From Tetracentron sinense (Eukaryota; Streptophyta; Magnoliopsida; Trochodendrales; Trochodendraceae), in NCBI GenBank assembly GCA_015143295.1, contig CM026562.1:2666001-2730000 (forward strand): a stretch of DNA of 64,000 nt, given 5' to 3'. The position numbers and the translations under genes are program-made. Shown in pieces: positions 24,401 through 35,001 of this stretch (within the stretch, counting starts at the first letter, position 1; each line of letters begins with the position of its first letter). The notes beneath the pieces are model-generated. The model did not search any database. It saw only the letters and a list, made by a program, of their open reading frames with translations, and had not been told where the DNA came from.

Positions 24401-24534
24401 AAGATCATTGATTCGTGGAATGATAGTTGTGAGTTTGCTTTTGAAAGGAGTTGGGGTTGTTGGAATTGAGCTTTGGATTTGGCCTTAACGGATGGGGCTT
24501 CAATGGCGTCGTTGTGATCGGTTTTGGAAATCAT
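18431..24534 (-). CDS. MAG: DNA-3-methyladenine glycosylase, AAG/MPG family
   Basis: It removes alkylated and deaminated purines as the first step of base excision repair. Exons on minus: 24534-24304, 24178-24107, 23692-23569, 22998-22928, 18769-18431; all phases agree and all introns are GT-AG; 278 aa. Seen: [18 protein letters not shown] in exon 1; [19 protein letters not shown] across exons 1-2, where Glu79 corresponds to the catalytic Glu of human AAG (E125), Tyr81 to Y127 and His89 to H136; [17 protein letters not shown] in exon 3, with Tyr111 as the intercalating Tyr (human Y159) and Asn121 as N169; [27 protein letters not shown] at the exon 4-5 junction; and C-terminal GPRVGIEYA and PWRF-like [12 protein letters not shown]. 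The last intron (18770-22927) is 4.16 kb because of a solo LTR and smaller insertions. The gene symbol follows plant usage. Confidence 0.93.
19098..19177 (+). mobile_element. 80-bp insertion with tRNA-like B box and 14-bp target duplication
   Basis: The duplication TAGGCACTTATAAA at 19084-19097 recurs at 19178-19191. The 80-bp insert contains GATTGCGGGTTCAGCCCCAG, close to the RNA polymerase III B box GGTTCRANNCC, and ends in ...GCATACTTG without a poly(A) tail. It is most likely a short or 5'-truncated tRNA-type SINE with a TTG-like end, inside the last intron of the glycosylase gene, antisense to it. Confidence 0.65.
20461..20574. repeat. CCTAG-rich dispersed repeat, split by the solo LTR
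   Basis: GACAACGCCTAGGCCACCGC, CACCTAGCG, CCTATCGCCTAGATC and ATGATCTAGGCGG form a CCTAG/CTAGG-rich unit. Its continuation, CCTATCCTAGGGAACCCCCTATCGCC, lies at 22735 on, beyond the LTR, so the LTR landed inside an older element. A related unit is at 10655-10690. Confidence 0.5.
20880..21180. repeat. Tandem repeat, about four units of 80-81 bp, each with a stem-loop
   Basis: Units start with TAACGACTCTAATCTAGAAA at 20880, 20961, 21041 and 21121. Each contains nested inverted repeats: TAACGA against TCGTTA outside and TCTAATC against GATTAGA inside around TAGAAA. The first unit differs (GGTTAGAC) but can still pair through a G-U. The array lies in the solo LTR, downstream of its TATA box in LTR orientation. 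Confidence 0.85.
22018..22027 (-). promoter_or_regulatory. TATA box of the solo LTR
   Basis: CCTATAAATA on the minus strand, followed about 30 bp downstream by a likely start region. It lies in the same orientation as the glycosylase gene and upstream of its last exon. Confidence 0.5.
22213..22510. repeat. Cluster of six palindromes sharing GTCGTTT/AAACGAC
   Basis: Palindromes lie at about 22214-22233 (TCGTTTTTGTCAAAAACGA), 22262-22282 (GTCGTTTTT, AAAAATGAC), 22349-22367, 22394-22416 (10-bp perfect arms GGTCGTTTTT/AAAAACGACC with 3-nt centre), 22441-22463 (GGTCGTTT/AAACGACC) and 22490-22510 (GTCGTTTA/TAAACGAC). In LTR orientation they lie roughly 190-490 bp upstream of the TATA box, that is, in the U3 promoter. 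Confidence 0.85.
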
Positions 24535-25358
24535 TTTCTTTGATTTTAGGGTTCGTTTAAACCTTTTCTCTCCATTTTGTCTTTCTTCTGTATACCTCCT
24601 TCACTCCAACAAAAGAAAAAAAAAAAATGGCGTTGAGAGTGCCTCCGTATATATATATATATATATTTAATACATGCCAGTCACACCACACATTAAATTA
24701 TGTAGTCTAATGTCATGCCCACATGTCTCTTTTAACATTATTTTAATTATGGTTAAACTTTAGAAAATTAAAATTAATATTTTTTCCTTTTAAAAATCAA
24801 AGTTAGTTAGCTTAATCTTAAGAGTGAGTGAATCTTAACTACAGTTGATGTGTGGTAAAAATGAGGCATGGACCAATAACGACTGAACATTAAACTACAT
24901 AGTTTAATGCGGTAGTAAGTTGAGCATTTCCCATACATTTATATGCATTTATATTTGATAGTTCTTGAAGATTACTTGTAATTGCAAATGTATCATTTTT
25001 CACTTTTTAAAGTATAAGAAAATTTTGATAAAATCATTCATTATTCAAATTTGTAGCTACACTAAACATAATAACTATTTATATATTAAATGTTTTATTT
25101 CAAATTCAATTACAATCACTAATAATTAACAAATTTTTCAAGAATCTTGTACCCTACAAAGAAATGATAAAATAAATCACTTAACATGAAACATGAGGAT
25201 AAAAATGAAACTCTACAAAAATCGTGCTCTCTATAAACCATAAACCGCATTCTACAAAAGTTGAAACTAGACTCCTAAGTAGAAAGTGAAGTTTGAGAGC
25301 ATGAGCGAGAGTATCAGGTTAGGAGGTTTGGGTTACTAAGGTCATGCCCGTGCTTGCA
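24535..25358. other. Glycosylase promoter side and repeat DNA
   Basis: The glycosylase promoter should lie just above 24534. An (AT)n tract is at 24647-24668. 24690-24915 is a member of the MITE-like family described at 33959: inverted ends CATTAAATTATGTAGTCTAATG and CATTAAACTACATAGTTTAATG with CTCTTTTAAC and GTGAGTGAATCTTAAC inside. No gene seen. Confidence 0.4.
24697..24910. mobile_element. MITE-like inverted-repeat element
   Basis: The left arm CATTAAATTATGTAGTCTAATG and the right arm CATTAAACTACATAGTTTAATG are inverted copies. Inside, TGTCTCTTTTAAC and GTGAGTGAATCTTAACTACAG are the shared core of a family also seen at 34010-34250, 35670-35905, 37120-37345 and in 56000-59540. I could not see a target duplication. 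Confidence 0.5.
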
Positions 25359-25363
25359 ATATT

Positions 25364-26428
25364 TGTTGGAAAAATTCTGTTTTGGAAAATCTGGGAAAAC
25401 AGTTTTTTACAAACTTTGACCCAAAATAAAAGTGGGACCCACAAAGGTTATGAGGCGGGTCCAAGTGGATTCATGTTCTCCTCCATGAGGAGATCAACGT
25501 AGTGTATTCACTTGTCCAAAACAGTGAAGTGGTGAATGAGAAATTCATCTCAAAGTGGGCCACTTGAACATAAATTATAAGTTGAAGAATGGTGTAGTTT
25601 AATAGTCCCACATTGGAAAACTATTGAAACTATAGTGTGGTTTAAATACCATTACCTTGGAGTAAAGGGTGGGCCCTTGGGGCACCCAAATTTTGCGAAG
25701 GAGTGAGCACTTGCTCCAAGGTGGAACCAACACACACGCGCGCGCCGCCGCCCCGTGTCCGAGTCCGGTCCGGTCCGGCCGGCTAGCTGGCTTGCTTTGG
25801 TTCTAGTGGGCCTAAAGCCTGGCCCCTATATTTATTTTTTGTTTTGCTGGGCCAGAGCCCGTTTCAACTTATATAGTTATTCCAACAGCTCTTTTAATCC
25901 AACAGTCATGTCTGTTGGATTTAAATTTGAAACCCAAGAGACATGACTATACTGGACAGTCTCCTTTGCCTACTATTTAAGGCTTTTCTGGTGCATATTC
26001 TTAAGTACGAAATTCCTTCTTCTACTCCCAAGTCTCTGCATTCCTTCTGCATATTTATAAGTCTCTGTTAATCCAAGAGAGAGAGATATAGCATAGTTTC
26101 TGGTTCGTTGGACAAACAGATTGCTGTGCTTCTTCTGTTTGTGTAAGGATCAATTTATCCTGGGAGGCAAACGTCCGTATATCAAAAGCACCAGTGTGAG
26201 GGACGAAATCTGTCTTAAGGAAAGAGTTACTACTCGACTTGATCTGTTGATTCTCAGTTTCTAAATCAGTGAGTTCATTCTATTCTGTAGTTTCTATTTA
26301 TTGTTACATGAACAGAATATATATTCAATCAAATTCATATTCTGTACACTGAATAGTATTGTTCTATTTCACTTAATAAAGATTGAATACAGGATTATTT
26401 AATTCAAATACTGTTAATTAAAACAACA
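25364..26428 (+). repeat. 5' LTR of copia element
   Basis: It begins TGTTGG and ends AACAACA. TATA-like sequences occur at about 25973 (CTATTTAAG) and 26178-26183 (TATATC). The short ORF at 25755-25946 recurs identically in the 3' LTR and is not a gene. Confidence 0.97.
26178..26219 (+). promoter_or_regulatory. TATA-like box and candidate self-primer segment in the LTR
   Basis: TATATC at 26178-26183 is followed at 26206-26219 by AAATCTGTCTTAAG, the exact reverse complement of 26431-26444 just past the LTR. The spacing fits transcription starting at or near 26206. Functional meaning is inferred. Confidence 0.4.
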
Positions 26429-26446
26429 ATCTTAAGACAGATTTAA
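26429..26446 (+). promoter_or_regulatory. Primer-binding position of the copia element (not initiator-tRNA-Met type)
   Basis: Two bases after the LTR end comes CTTAAGACAGATTT. It does not resemble TGGTATCAGAGC, the initiator-Met PBS of most plant copia elements. Instead it is complementary over 14 nt to 26206-26219 within the LTR. Confidence 0.5.
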
Positions 26447-26679
26447 TTTGTATCCAATCTTTTACTACAAATACTGGTTTTCAAAATTTTGATTTCCGTA
26501 TAATGCTTACAATTTCAAAATTCTATGCACATTATAATTTCCAGAATTCTGTATACTGTTTCCATTTTCACAAATCTACATGCTGTTCCTGATTTCAGAA
26601 TTCTGTATAATACAATAAATTCCTGCATTCTGTAATACTGTATTAATCTTTAATTTCTTAATACTGTATATCAGAAATT

Positions 26680-29600
26680 ATGTCAGTCACTGCACCTACT
26701 GCTATGCATACTCCGTTACATCCTACTGTTCCTGTGAACCATGGTGAAAAGCCAGAAAAGTTTAATGGAACAGAGTTTAAAAGATGGCAGCAAAAGATGC
26801 TGTTCTATCTTACAACTCTGAATCTGGCTAAATTTCTCAGAGAAGATGCTCCTGCATTGAAGGAAGGAGAGACTGATATGCAAGTTGTTGCTGCTGTAGA
26901 GGCATGGAAAAATTCTGATTTCCTATGCCGAAACTACATCCTCAATGGATTGGATAATACACTGTATAATGTCTACAGTCCAATCAAAACAGCAAAGGAA
27001 CTCTGGGATTCCTTGGACATCAAATATAAGACAGAAGATGCCGGTGCAAAGAAGTTTGTGGTCGGAAAGTTTCTGGAATATGTGATGTCAGACTCCAAGA
27101 CTGTTATCAGTCAAGTCCAGGATCTCCAATTAATTTTGCATGACATTCATGCAGAAAATATGGTTCTTAGTGAATCTTTTCAGGTGGCAGCCATGATTGA
27201 AAAATTACCCCCGGGCTGGAAAGATTTCAAGAACTATCTGAAGCATAAAAGAAAGGAGATGAAGATGGAGGAACTGATTGTGAGATTGAGGATCGAAGAA
27301 GACAACAGAATTTCTGAAAAGAAAACCGGAAAACTTCCAATGGAGTCCAAGGCAAATGTTGTGGAACAGGGGAAAAGATTAAATGGAAAGAGGAGGCAAT
27401 TCAATGAAGGCTCCTCAAAAGGATATAAAGGTGGAGAGAACAAGAGATTCAAATTCACCGGCAAATGCTACATCTGTGATAAACCTGGACATCGGGCTAA
27501 GGATTGCAAGAGCAAGCGAATTAGCCAAAACAAGAAACCTGCTCAGGCCAACTTCACAGAAATGGACATGGTTTCAAATGGAGTCCATGATATGAATTTG
27601 TCTGCTGTAGTGTCTGAGGTGAACCTCATTGGAAATTCCAAAGAATGGTGGGTGGACACCGGAGCAACTCGCCACATTTGTATTGATAAGAATATGTTTT
27701 CTTCTTATCAAGTGGTGGGAAATGGAGAGCAACTCTTCATGGGTAATTCCTCAACTTCCAGAATTGAAGGACAAAGAAAAGTGGTGCTGAAAATGACTTC
27801 AGGTAAGGAACTTACCCTCAACAATGTGCTCCATGTGTCGGACATCCGGAAGAATTTGGTTTCAGGATCCTTGTTATGTAAGAATGGGTTTAGATTAGCA
27901 TTTGAGTCAGACAAGTTTGTCTTGACTAAGAGTGGTATGTATGTAGGGAAGGGTTACATGAGTGATGGACTCTTCAAACTTAATGTAATGACCATTGTAC
28001 CTACTAAGAATATGAATAAGAATGCATCATCTTCTAGTTATTTGCTTGAGTCTTCTAATTTGTGGCATGGAAGATTAGGACATGTAAATAATGATTCTCT
28101 ACGAAAACTTATACTCTTAGGATGTTTGCCTAAATGTAATTTTGATAAAAATCATAAGTGTGAAGTTTGTGTTGAAGCAAAATTAACTAGAACTTCATTT
28201 CAATCTATCGAAAGAAATTCAGAACTTTTAGATTTAATTCACACAGATATATGTGATTTAAAATTTGTACAAACTAGAGGTGGAAAGAAATATTTTATTA
28301 CTTTCATTGATGATTGCTCAAGATATTGTAAAATATATCTTTTGAGGAGCAAGGATGAAGCTTTGGATATGTTTAAACAGTACAAAGCCGAAGTTGAGAA
28401 TCAACTTAGCAGAAAAATTAAGGTTGTTAGAAGTGATAGAGGTGATGAATATGAAGCACCCTTTGGTGTTTTTTGTTCAGAAAATGGTATCATACATCAA
28501 ACCACAGCACCCTACTCACCTCAGCAAAATGGTATTGCTGAAAGGAAAAATAGAACCTTAAAAGAAATGATGAATGCTATGTTGATTAGTTCGGGATTAC
28601 CTCAGAATTTGTGGGGGGAAGCAATTCTTTCTGCAAATTATATTTTAAATAAAATACCCCGAAAGGTAATCAATAGAACACCCTATGAAATATGGAATGG
28701 AAGATCACCTTCTTTCAAATACTTGAAAGTGTGGGGGTGTTTGGCTAAAGTGGCTGTTCCTAGTCCTAAAACGACTAAGATCGGACCTAAGATTGTTGAT
28801 TGCATATTCATTGGTTATGCAAATAATAGTAGTGCATATAGATTTCTGATTCACAAATCTGAAAATCCTGATATGCATGTAAACACTATTATTGAATCAA
28901 GGAATGCCTATTTCTTTGAAAATATATTTCCTTGTAAATCTGGACAAGAGACTAGTTCAATTAAAAGAACTAGGGATACTACGATGAGTAGTAATAAAGA
29001 CTTTGAAAATAATAGTGAAGAACCTAGACTTAGCAAACGTGCTAAAAAGTTAAAGTCTTTTGGTCCTGATTTTCTAACATATTTGTTAGAAAATGAGCCT
29101 CAAACTTTTAAGGAAGCTATGTCAAGTCCAGAAGCTCCTTTATGGAAAGAGGCTGTAAATAATGAAATTGAATCTATTCTGCATAATCATACATGGGAGT
29201 TAGTTGATCTCCCATCAGGAAGTAAACCTCTTGGATATAAATGGATATTCAAAAGGAAAATGAAAGCAGATGGTTCAATCGACAAGTATAAGGCAAGACT
29301 TGTGGTTAAAGGATATAGTCAAAAGGAAGGACTAGATTACTTTGACACATATTCTCCAGTGACGAGAATAACTTCAATTCGAATGATGATTGCAATTGCT
29401 GCATTAAAGAATCTTGACATTCATCAAATGGATGTCAAGACGGCTTTCTTAAATGGTGATCTAAATGAAGAAATATACATGGAACAACCTGAAGGTTTCT
29501 GTGTTCCAGGACAAGAAAGGAAAGTATGCAAGCTTGTTAAATCACTTTATGGATTGAAACAAGCACCGAAGCAATGACATGAAAAATTTAACAATGCAAT

Positions 29601-30636
29601 GTTGTCAAATGGATTCAAAATCAACGAGTGTGACAAATGTATTTATGTGAAAAACATAGATGCAGGATATGTCATAATATGTCTTTATGTGGATGACATG
29701 CTCATCATAGGGAGTAATGATCAAATGATCAAAACTACTAAGAAATTGTTGAACAAACAATTTGATATGAAAGACATGGGAGTGGCAGATGTGATTTTGG
29801 GAATGAAAATTACCAAAACATCTGATGGATATGCTTTATCTCAATCACATTATATTGAGAAAGTACTTGAAAAATTTAACAAGTACGATGACCATATAGC
29901 AAGGACTCCAATAGATGGAAATGTACATTTAGCTAAGAATACTGGTGAAAGCATATCTCAACTGGAGTATTCTAGAATCATAGGAAGTTTGATGTACGTG
30001 ATGAACTGCACACGTCCTGATATAGCATACTCCATAAGTAAACTAAGTAGATATACCAGTAATCCAGGGAAAGACCACTGGAAAGCCATAGTGAGGGTAC
30101 TTCGATACTTAAAGTTTACCCAAAACTATGCATTGTACTACACCAGATATCCAGCAGTCCTAGAAGGATACTGCGATGCAAATTGGATATCAGATACTAA
30201 AGACTCCAAATCCACAAGTGGATATGTCTTTACATTGGGGGGTGCATCAATTTCATGGAAATCTTCTAAACAAACATGTATAGCACGGTCTACAATGGAA
30301 TCTGAATTCATTGCATTAGACAAAGCTGGAGAAGAAGCAGAATGGCTTCGACAATTCTTAGAAGATATTCCTATGTGGCAAAAACCTGTGTCTGCCATAT
30401 GCATACATTGCGATAGTCAATCTGCAATTGGAAGAGCACAGAATCACATGTATAATGGGAAGTCTCGACACATTCGTCGTAGACATAATACCGTTAGACA
30501 CTTGCTTTCAAGTGGGATAATCTCTTTAGAATACATAAGATCAAAGGACAATATTGCTGATCCTTTAACTAAAGGTTTATCAAGAGAGCAAGTAAGTAAC
30601 TCATCGAGGGGAATGGGGTTAAAGTCTATAACTTAA
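26680..30636 (+). pseudogene. Copia gag-pol polyprotein, interrupted by one in-frame TGA
   Basis: The reading frame runs 1318 codons and is broken only at codon 966 (29575-29577, TGA where copia RTs have Trp in the KQAPKQW motif); after it the same frame stays open to 30636. Domains in order: Gag (UBN2 type) at about residues 20-220; CCHC zinc knuckle [14 protein letters not shown] from residue 263; aspartic protease [12 protein letters not shown] with Asp326; integrase zinc-binding [10 protein letters not shown] from residue 461 with CEVC, then the catalytic core ([37 protein letters not shown]); RT with the YVDDM active site at residue 1003; RNase H with SWKSSKQ, MESEF and ADPLTKGL. Host role none; it encodes retrotransposition. 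As it stands it would yield a 965-residue product without most of RT and RNase H. Confidence 0.96.
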
Positions 30637-31211
30637 GGGTATTCACAATGGAAACCCAACCTAGTTGAATGGAGATCCCAAGATCTAGGTTCAAAGGGAC
30701 AACTAAGTTGTGTATGACTCGACCTAATCACTTAAGAGATAATGTCTCTTACCCATTTCTGAAATGAGAAAGTGATGACTGCATCGTGTTAGGATTAACT
30801 AAGTTATTAATGATTCTTATATCTTGGACTACCAAGTGGAGTATAGCAGAATACTCTTAATAAGAATCACCTATGTGAGTGTGAACTGGACCGGTTCTAT
30901 AAGAATTGACTAGACTACAATTCTCTAGAGCACTCATGAAACCAGGAAGTGTTCAAGACCAAAATGAACACAACAATGAGAACTAAACTATGTTTGGGGA
31001 TATCATGTGTGTATTCTATTGTCTTGGTTTACAATAACGGCTGGACAGTTCAAGACATCATGTTCACTGATTAGCCAGTAAATCCGATAGTTATACATAA
31101 GGGAAGGTTCAAAGCCAAAAGCTACCTATCCTTTGCACGATATCTCCTCTTATGTACTCTCTCTTAAGTGTCTGCATAATTTCTGTATTCTGTCCAGGAA
31201 TTTTCATTCAT

Positions 31212-31220
31212 GTGGGGGAT
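31212..31220 (+). promoter_or_regulatory. Polypurine tract of copia element
   Basis: GTGGGGGAT lies directly before the 3' LTR, the position that primes plus-strand DNA synthesis in LTR elements. Confidence 0.75.
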
Positions 31221-32285
31221 TGTTGGAAAAATTCTGTTTTGAAAAATCTGGGAAAACAGTTTTTTACAAACTTTGACCCAAAATAAAAGTGGGACCCACA
31301 AAGGTTATGAGGCGGGTCCAAGTGGATTCATGTTCTCCTCCATGAGGAGATCAACGTAGTGTATTCACTTGTCCAAAACAGTGAAGTGGTGAATGAGAAA
31401 TTCATCTCAAAGTGGGCCACTTGAACATAAATTATAAGTTGAAGAATGGTGTAGTTTAATAGTCCCACATTGGAAAACTATTGAAACTATAGTGTGGTTT
31501 AAATACCATTACCTTGGAGTAAAGGGTGGGCCCTTGGGGCACCCAAATTTTGCGAAGGAGTGAGCACTTGCTCCAAGGTGGAACCAACACACACGCGCGC
31601 GCCGCCGCCCCGTGTCCGAGTCCGGTCCGGTCCGGCCGGCTAGCTGGCTTGCTTTGGTTCTAGTGGGCCTAAAGCCTGGCCCCTATATTTATTTTTTGTT
31701 TTGCTGGGCCAGAGCCCGTTTCAACTTATATAGTTATTCCAACAGCTCTTTTAATCCAACAGTCATGTCTGTTGGATTTAAATTTGAAACCCAAGAGACA
31801 TGACTATACTGGACAGTCTCCTTTGCCTACTATTTAAGGCTTTTCTGGTGCATATTCTTAAGTACGAAATTCCTTCTTCTACTCCCAAGTCTCTGCATTC
31901 CTTCTGCATATTTATAAGTCTCTGTTAATCCAAGAGAGAGAGATATAGCATAGTTTCTGGTTCGTTGGACAAACAGATTGCTGTGCTTCTTCTGTTTGTG
32001 TAAGGATCAATTTATCCTGGGAGGCAAACGTCCGTATATCAAAAGCACCAGTGTGAGGGACGAAATCTGTCTTAAGGAAAGAGTTACTACTCGACTTGAT
32101 CTGTTGATTCTCAGTTTCTAAATCAGTGAGTTCATTCTATTCTGTAGTTTCTATTTATTGTTACATGAACAGAATATATATTCAATCAAATTCATATTCT
32201 GTACACTGAATAGTATTGTTCTATTTCACTTAATAAAGATTGAATACATGATTATTTAATTCAAATACTGTTAATTAAAATAACA
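31221..32285 (+). repeat. 3' LTR of copia element
   Basis: Same length as the 5' LTR (1065 bp) and identical except for three substitutions seen by eye. It ends AATAACA, followed by the target duplication ATATT. Confidence 0.97.
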
Positions 32286-32290
32286 ATATT

Positions 32291-33958
32291 TTGTTTACCA
32301 AGGATTTAAGAGAAACAATGGTATGATGTATTGATGCGCCCTCTCTTATGAGTTATGAGAGATCACCAGATCTAGTCTCAATGAGTGATGTCTTACACTA
32401 GTGTCACTTCATGCCACTGGAAATTAACCAATGATTGATACTAATATTAAGTTAATGATGTAAATATAAATGATAACCCAAAAAAAAAAATGGATATGAT
32501 AATCAAGTTTGAACTCAAGGTTTTTCACTTGCCTAGCTTGAATACAGTTTGTTAAGCTCGAGTTGAGTTTGAATATTTATGAAATTTCCTAATCTGAGAA
32601 TGAACAAGTCATTAATCGGTTTGGTTGGGTTACACCCCTTGCATGGATACTTTTTTTTTTTTAATAGTACAAGTCATATGGTTTGGCCGCAACCCCAGTT
32701 AGTAGTGTTAGTATTTGTTCTAGTTTAGTAAATTAATGTCTAAGCATGTGAAGCTTGACAAAAGATGAATATTACAACCATCACACACCTTTCAGGACTC
32801 AGAGCCTGGAACATACCCTCAAAGAGAGAGACACACAACCGGTGGAACATGCCCATGGTGTGTTTCCCTGGGTACTTTGTTGTGTAGAACTTAAACAACC
32901 TAAAATGCCCTCTAGTCCCAATGAAAAGTAACATGTGGAGATTAGTGGTTACTCATTGGGGAGAATAAACAAGAGGAGTGCTAGCCCAATCACATTTGCT
33001 CTAAAAATTTTTATAGACGCAAGAATGGAGTAACATGTGGAGATCTTTCATATTTTAACAGTTTAAAAAAGTAAAAATCAGAGTATCTCTGACATTTGTA
33101 GCTGCCTAATTGCGTCTTTGGAAGATTTGCAACTGGGGCTAGCAAAATCCTTGTTATAATTCTATTTGGAGTTCTCCCCTCTTCTGGAACTTTTTTTTAA
33201 ATGAAGGAATCATCTTTACCATATATAAGTGGTTTATAAATTTTCAAAATTCAAACTTACCGAAGCAAAATAAAAAATAAAAAATTTCAAACTCTAAGAC
33301 TGAAGAGATAATTAATGGAAGGGGAATGTGGTATGTGATAGTATAAAACAAGGTTCAATAATTAGTATTCTGGCCCCCAATAGCTATATGTTGGGATACA
33401 TTTTTACCTCCGGATTTTTGCTTATGAAGGAGGATTATCGTTTACAAAAAGAAGTTATTAGTAATAATCCTGGAAAGAGGAATCCAACGAAAATTCACTA
33501 ATCGAGAATCCAAGTGGTAATAAAATAATGCAATAGATATACTATTATTTTTAAATAATACACATTAAAATGTGAATAACTTATTTACTAATCTGGCAAT
33601 TCCCGAGTGATTATTTGCAGCCCGGGCAAACCAGTATTCGAGTCGAGATGAACCAATTTGGATTCCTAAAATGGCCTTCACAAGAGAATACGTGGCAGAT
33701 TCTCCTGAATTTTATAAGGAATCCTTGTAAAACATCTAAAATTTGATCATAGCTCTTTTCTCACTCTCTTGCAATTGACTCGACAGAGAAGTAAATTGAA
33801 TGGAAGTGTGGCACCTTCCTTTTTCCTGACAAAAAAAATTGTATGGTAAATGTGGGATGAGTAAGGAATCACTGCTAGAGGAATGCTGCAAAAGATGGCA
33901 AAACCATAACACTAATCCTAACCTGTTTTTTTGGGTGCCACATAAGCATTTCTAAAAC
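32291..33958. other. Intergenic DNA with repeat fragments
   Basis: 32640-32715, read on minus, carries GGGGTTGCGGCCAAACC followed by an A tract and resembles the end of the 51300-51612 repeat. 33040-33160 repeats the 5510-5645 block. No gene seen. Confidence 0.4.
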
Positions 33959-34321
33959 GAAGCCAAATCTTCTACGGGCAAATCCGGTTATCACCCCTAG
34001 AGGTCTCCATGTGTCCCTTTTGACACCCCTCAACTGTGGTTAAGATTCACCCACCATTAGGGTTCACCTACCAATCCTTGGGCTTTAGAAAAAAATATTG
34101 ATTCTTTTTTTAAAATTGAAATTTTTTTCTTAGGGCTTTTTAATATTAAAATATTTTTAAAAAAGAATTAATATTTAAAAAAAACCAAAGATGGGTGGGT
34201 GAACACTAGGGGTGGGTGAATCTTAAACACAATTAAGAGGTGTCAAAAGGGACACATGGAGACCTCTAGGGTGATAATGGGATTTGCCAAATCCGGTTAT
34301 CACCGTAGAAGATTTGGCTTC
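33959..34321. mobile_element. Mutator-like MITE, 363 bp, perfect 9-bp target duplication
   Basis: The outer arms GAAGCCAAATCTTCTACGG (33959-33977) and CCGTAGAAGATTTGGCTTC (34303-34321) are exact reverse complements. The flanks are TTCTAAAAC at 33950-33958 and 34322-34330: a 9-bp duplication, the hallmark of Mutator-like insertion. Further in, CTAGAGGTCTCCATGTGTCC and GGACACATGGAGACCTCTAG continue the inversion. There is no transposase. Confidence 0.88.
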
Positions 34322-34330
34322 TTCTAAAAC

Positions 34331-34951
34331 CTTAAGGAGGGAAGCATGAAGCATAGAGGACTAATGTTGACGTGTTGGACCGAAGAATAAGAATGGTTTA
34401 GGACTAAGGTTAGGGTTTTAACACCCTTACGTTTCGAAACGTCAACATAACCCCATAGGGTCCGTGTTTCCTTCGGGATTTTAGAAATGCTGATGTGGCA
34501 CCTAAAAAGTAACTTATGGTTAGAGTTTGCCCCATTTGCAGCCCTTTTGCATGCTCCAATTTGTGAATCCTTGCTCGCCTGGATGCTTAATAAAGGCAAA
34601 AACCAATCAAACACCAACCTTTTTGTGCGATTATGTTAAGCTTCTAAGTTAGACACGCTTACATTCTTATAAATATAAATAGCCACTGCAGTACTGCACT
34701 GATTAAGAGGTGGGCCGATGACTGGAAATGGTACAACTAGGGTTACCGAGCTCGCTGTCTATTATAGCGAACCTGAATCGATTCGCGGTTTGATTCGGCT
34801 TGGTTCGTGAATTTGAACGAATTAGACAAATGTTCCAAATGGTAATATTCATCAAATATTTTTATTCGAGTTTATTGATATTTTCTTTGAGTCGAGGAAT
34901 GTATACTTTGGGTTCAACAAAATTTTCTTTTACAATATATTAATTTACATA

Positions 34952-35001
<50 letters not shown>

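Larger units (their letters stand above)
25364..32285 (+). mobile_element. Ty1/copia LTR retrotransposon, nearly intact, 6922 bp
   Basis: Two 1065-bp LTRs (25364-26428 and 31221-32285) flank a gag-pol coding region, and the element is bordered by the 5-bp duplication ATATT (25359-25363 and 32286-32290). By eye the LTRs differ at only three positions (G/A near 25385, G/T near 26389, C/T near 26425). The order protease-integrase-RT-RNase H is that of Ty1/copia. A purine tract GTGGGGGAT abuts the 3' LTR. Only one inactivating change is visible, a TGA at 29575. 30637-31211 between pol and the polypurine tract has no ORF, so there is no env-like gene. The element lies 830 bp upstream of the glycosylase start codon. 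Confidence 0.97.

Noticed and set aside
25755..25946. 63-codon ORF repeated identically at 31612-31803
   Set aside because: It is LTR sequence of the copia element; the duplicate follows from LTR identity, and there is no sign of a separate protein.
30637..31211. Possible third ORF (env-like) in the copia element
   Set aside because: No ORF of useful length on either strand between pol and the polypurine tract.
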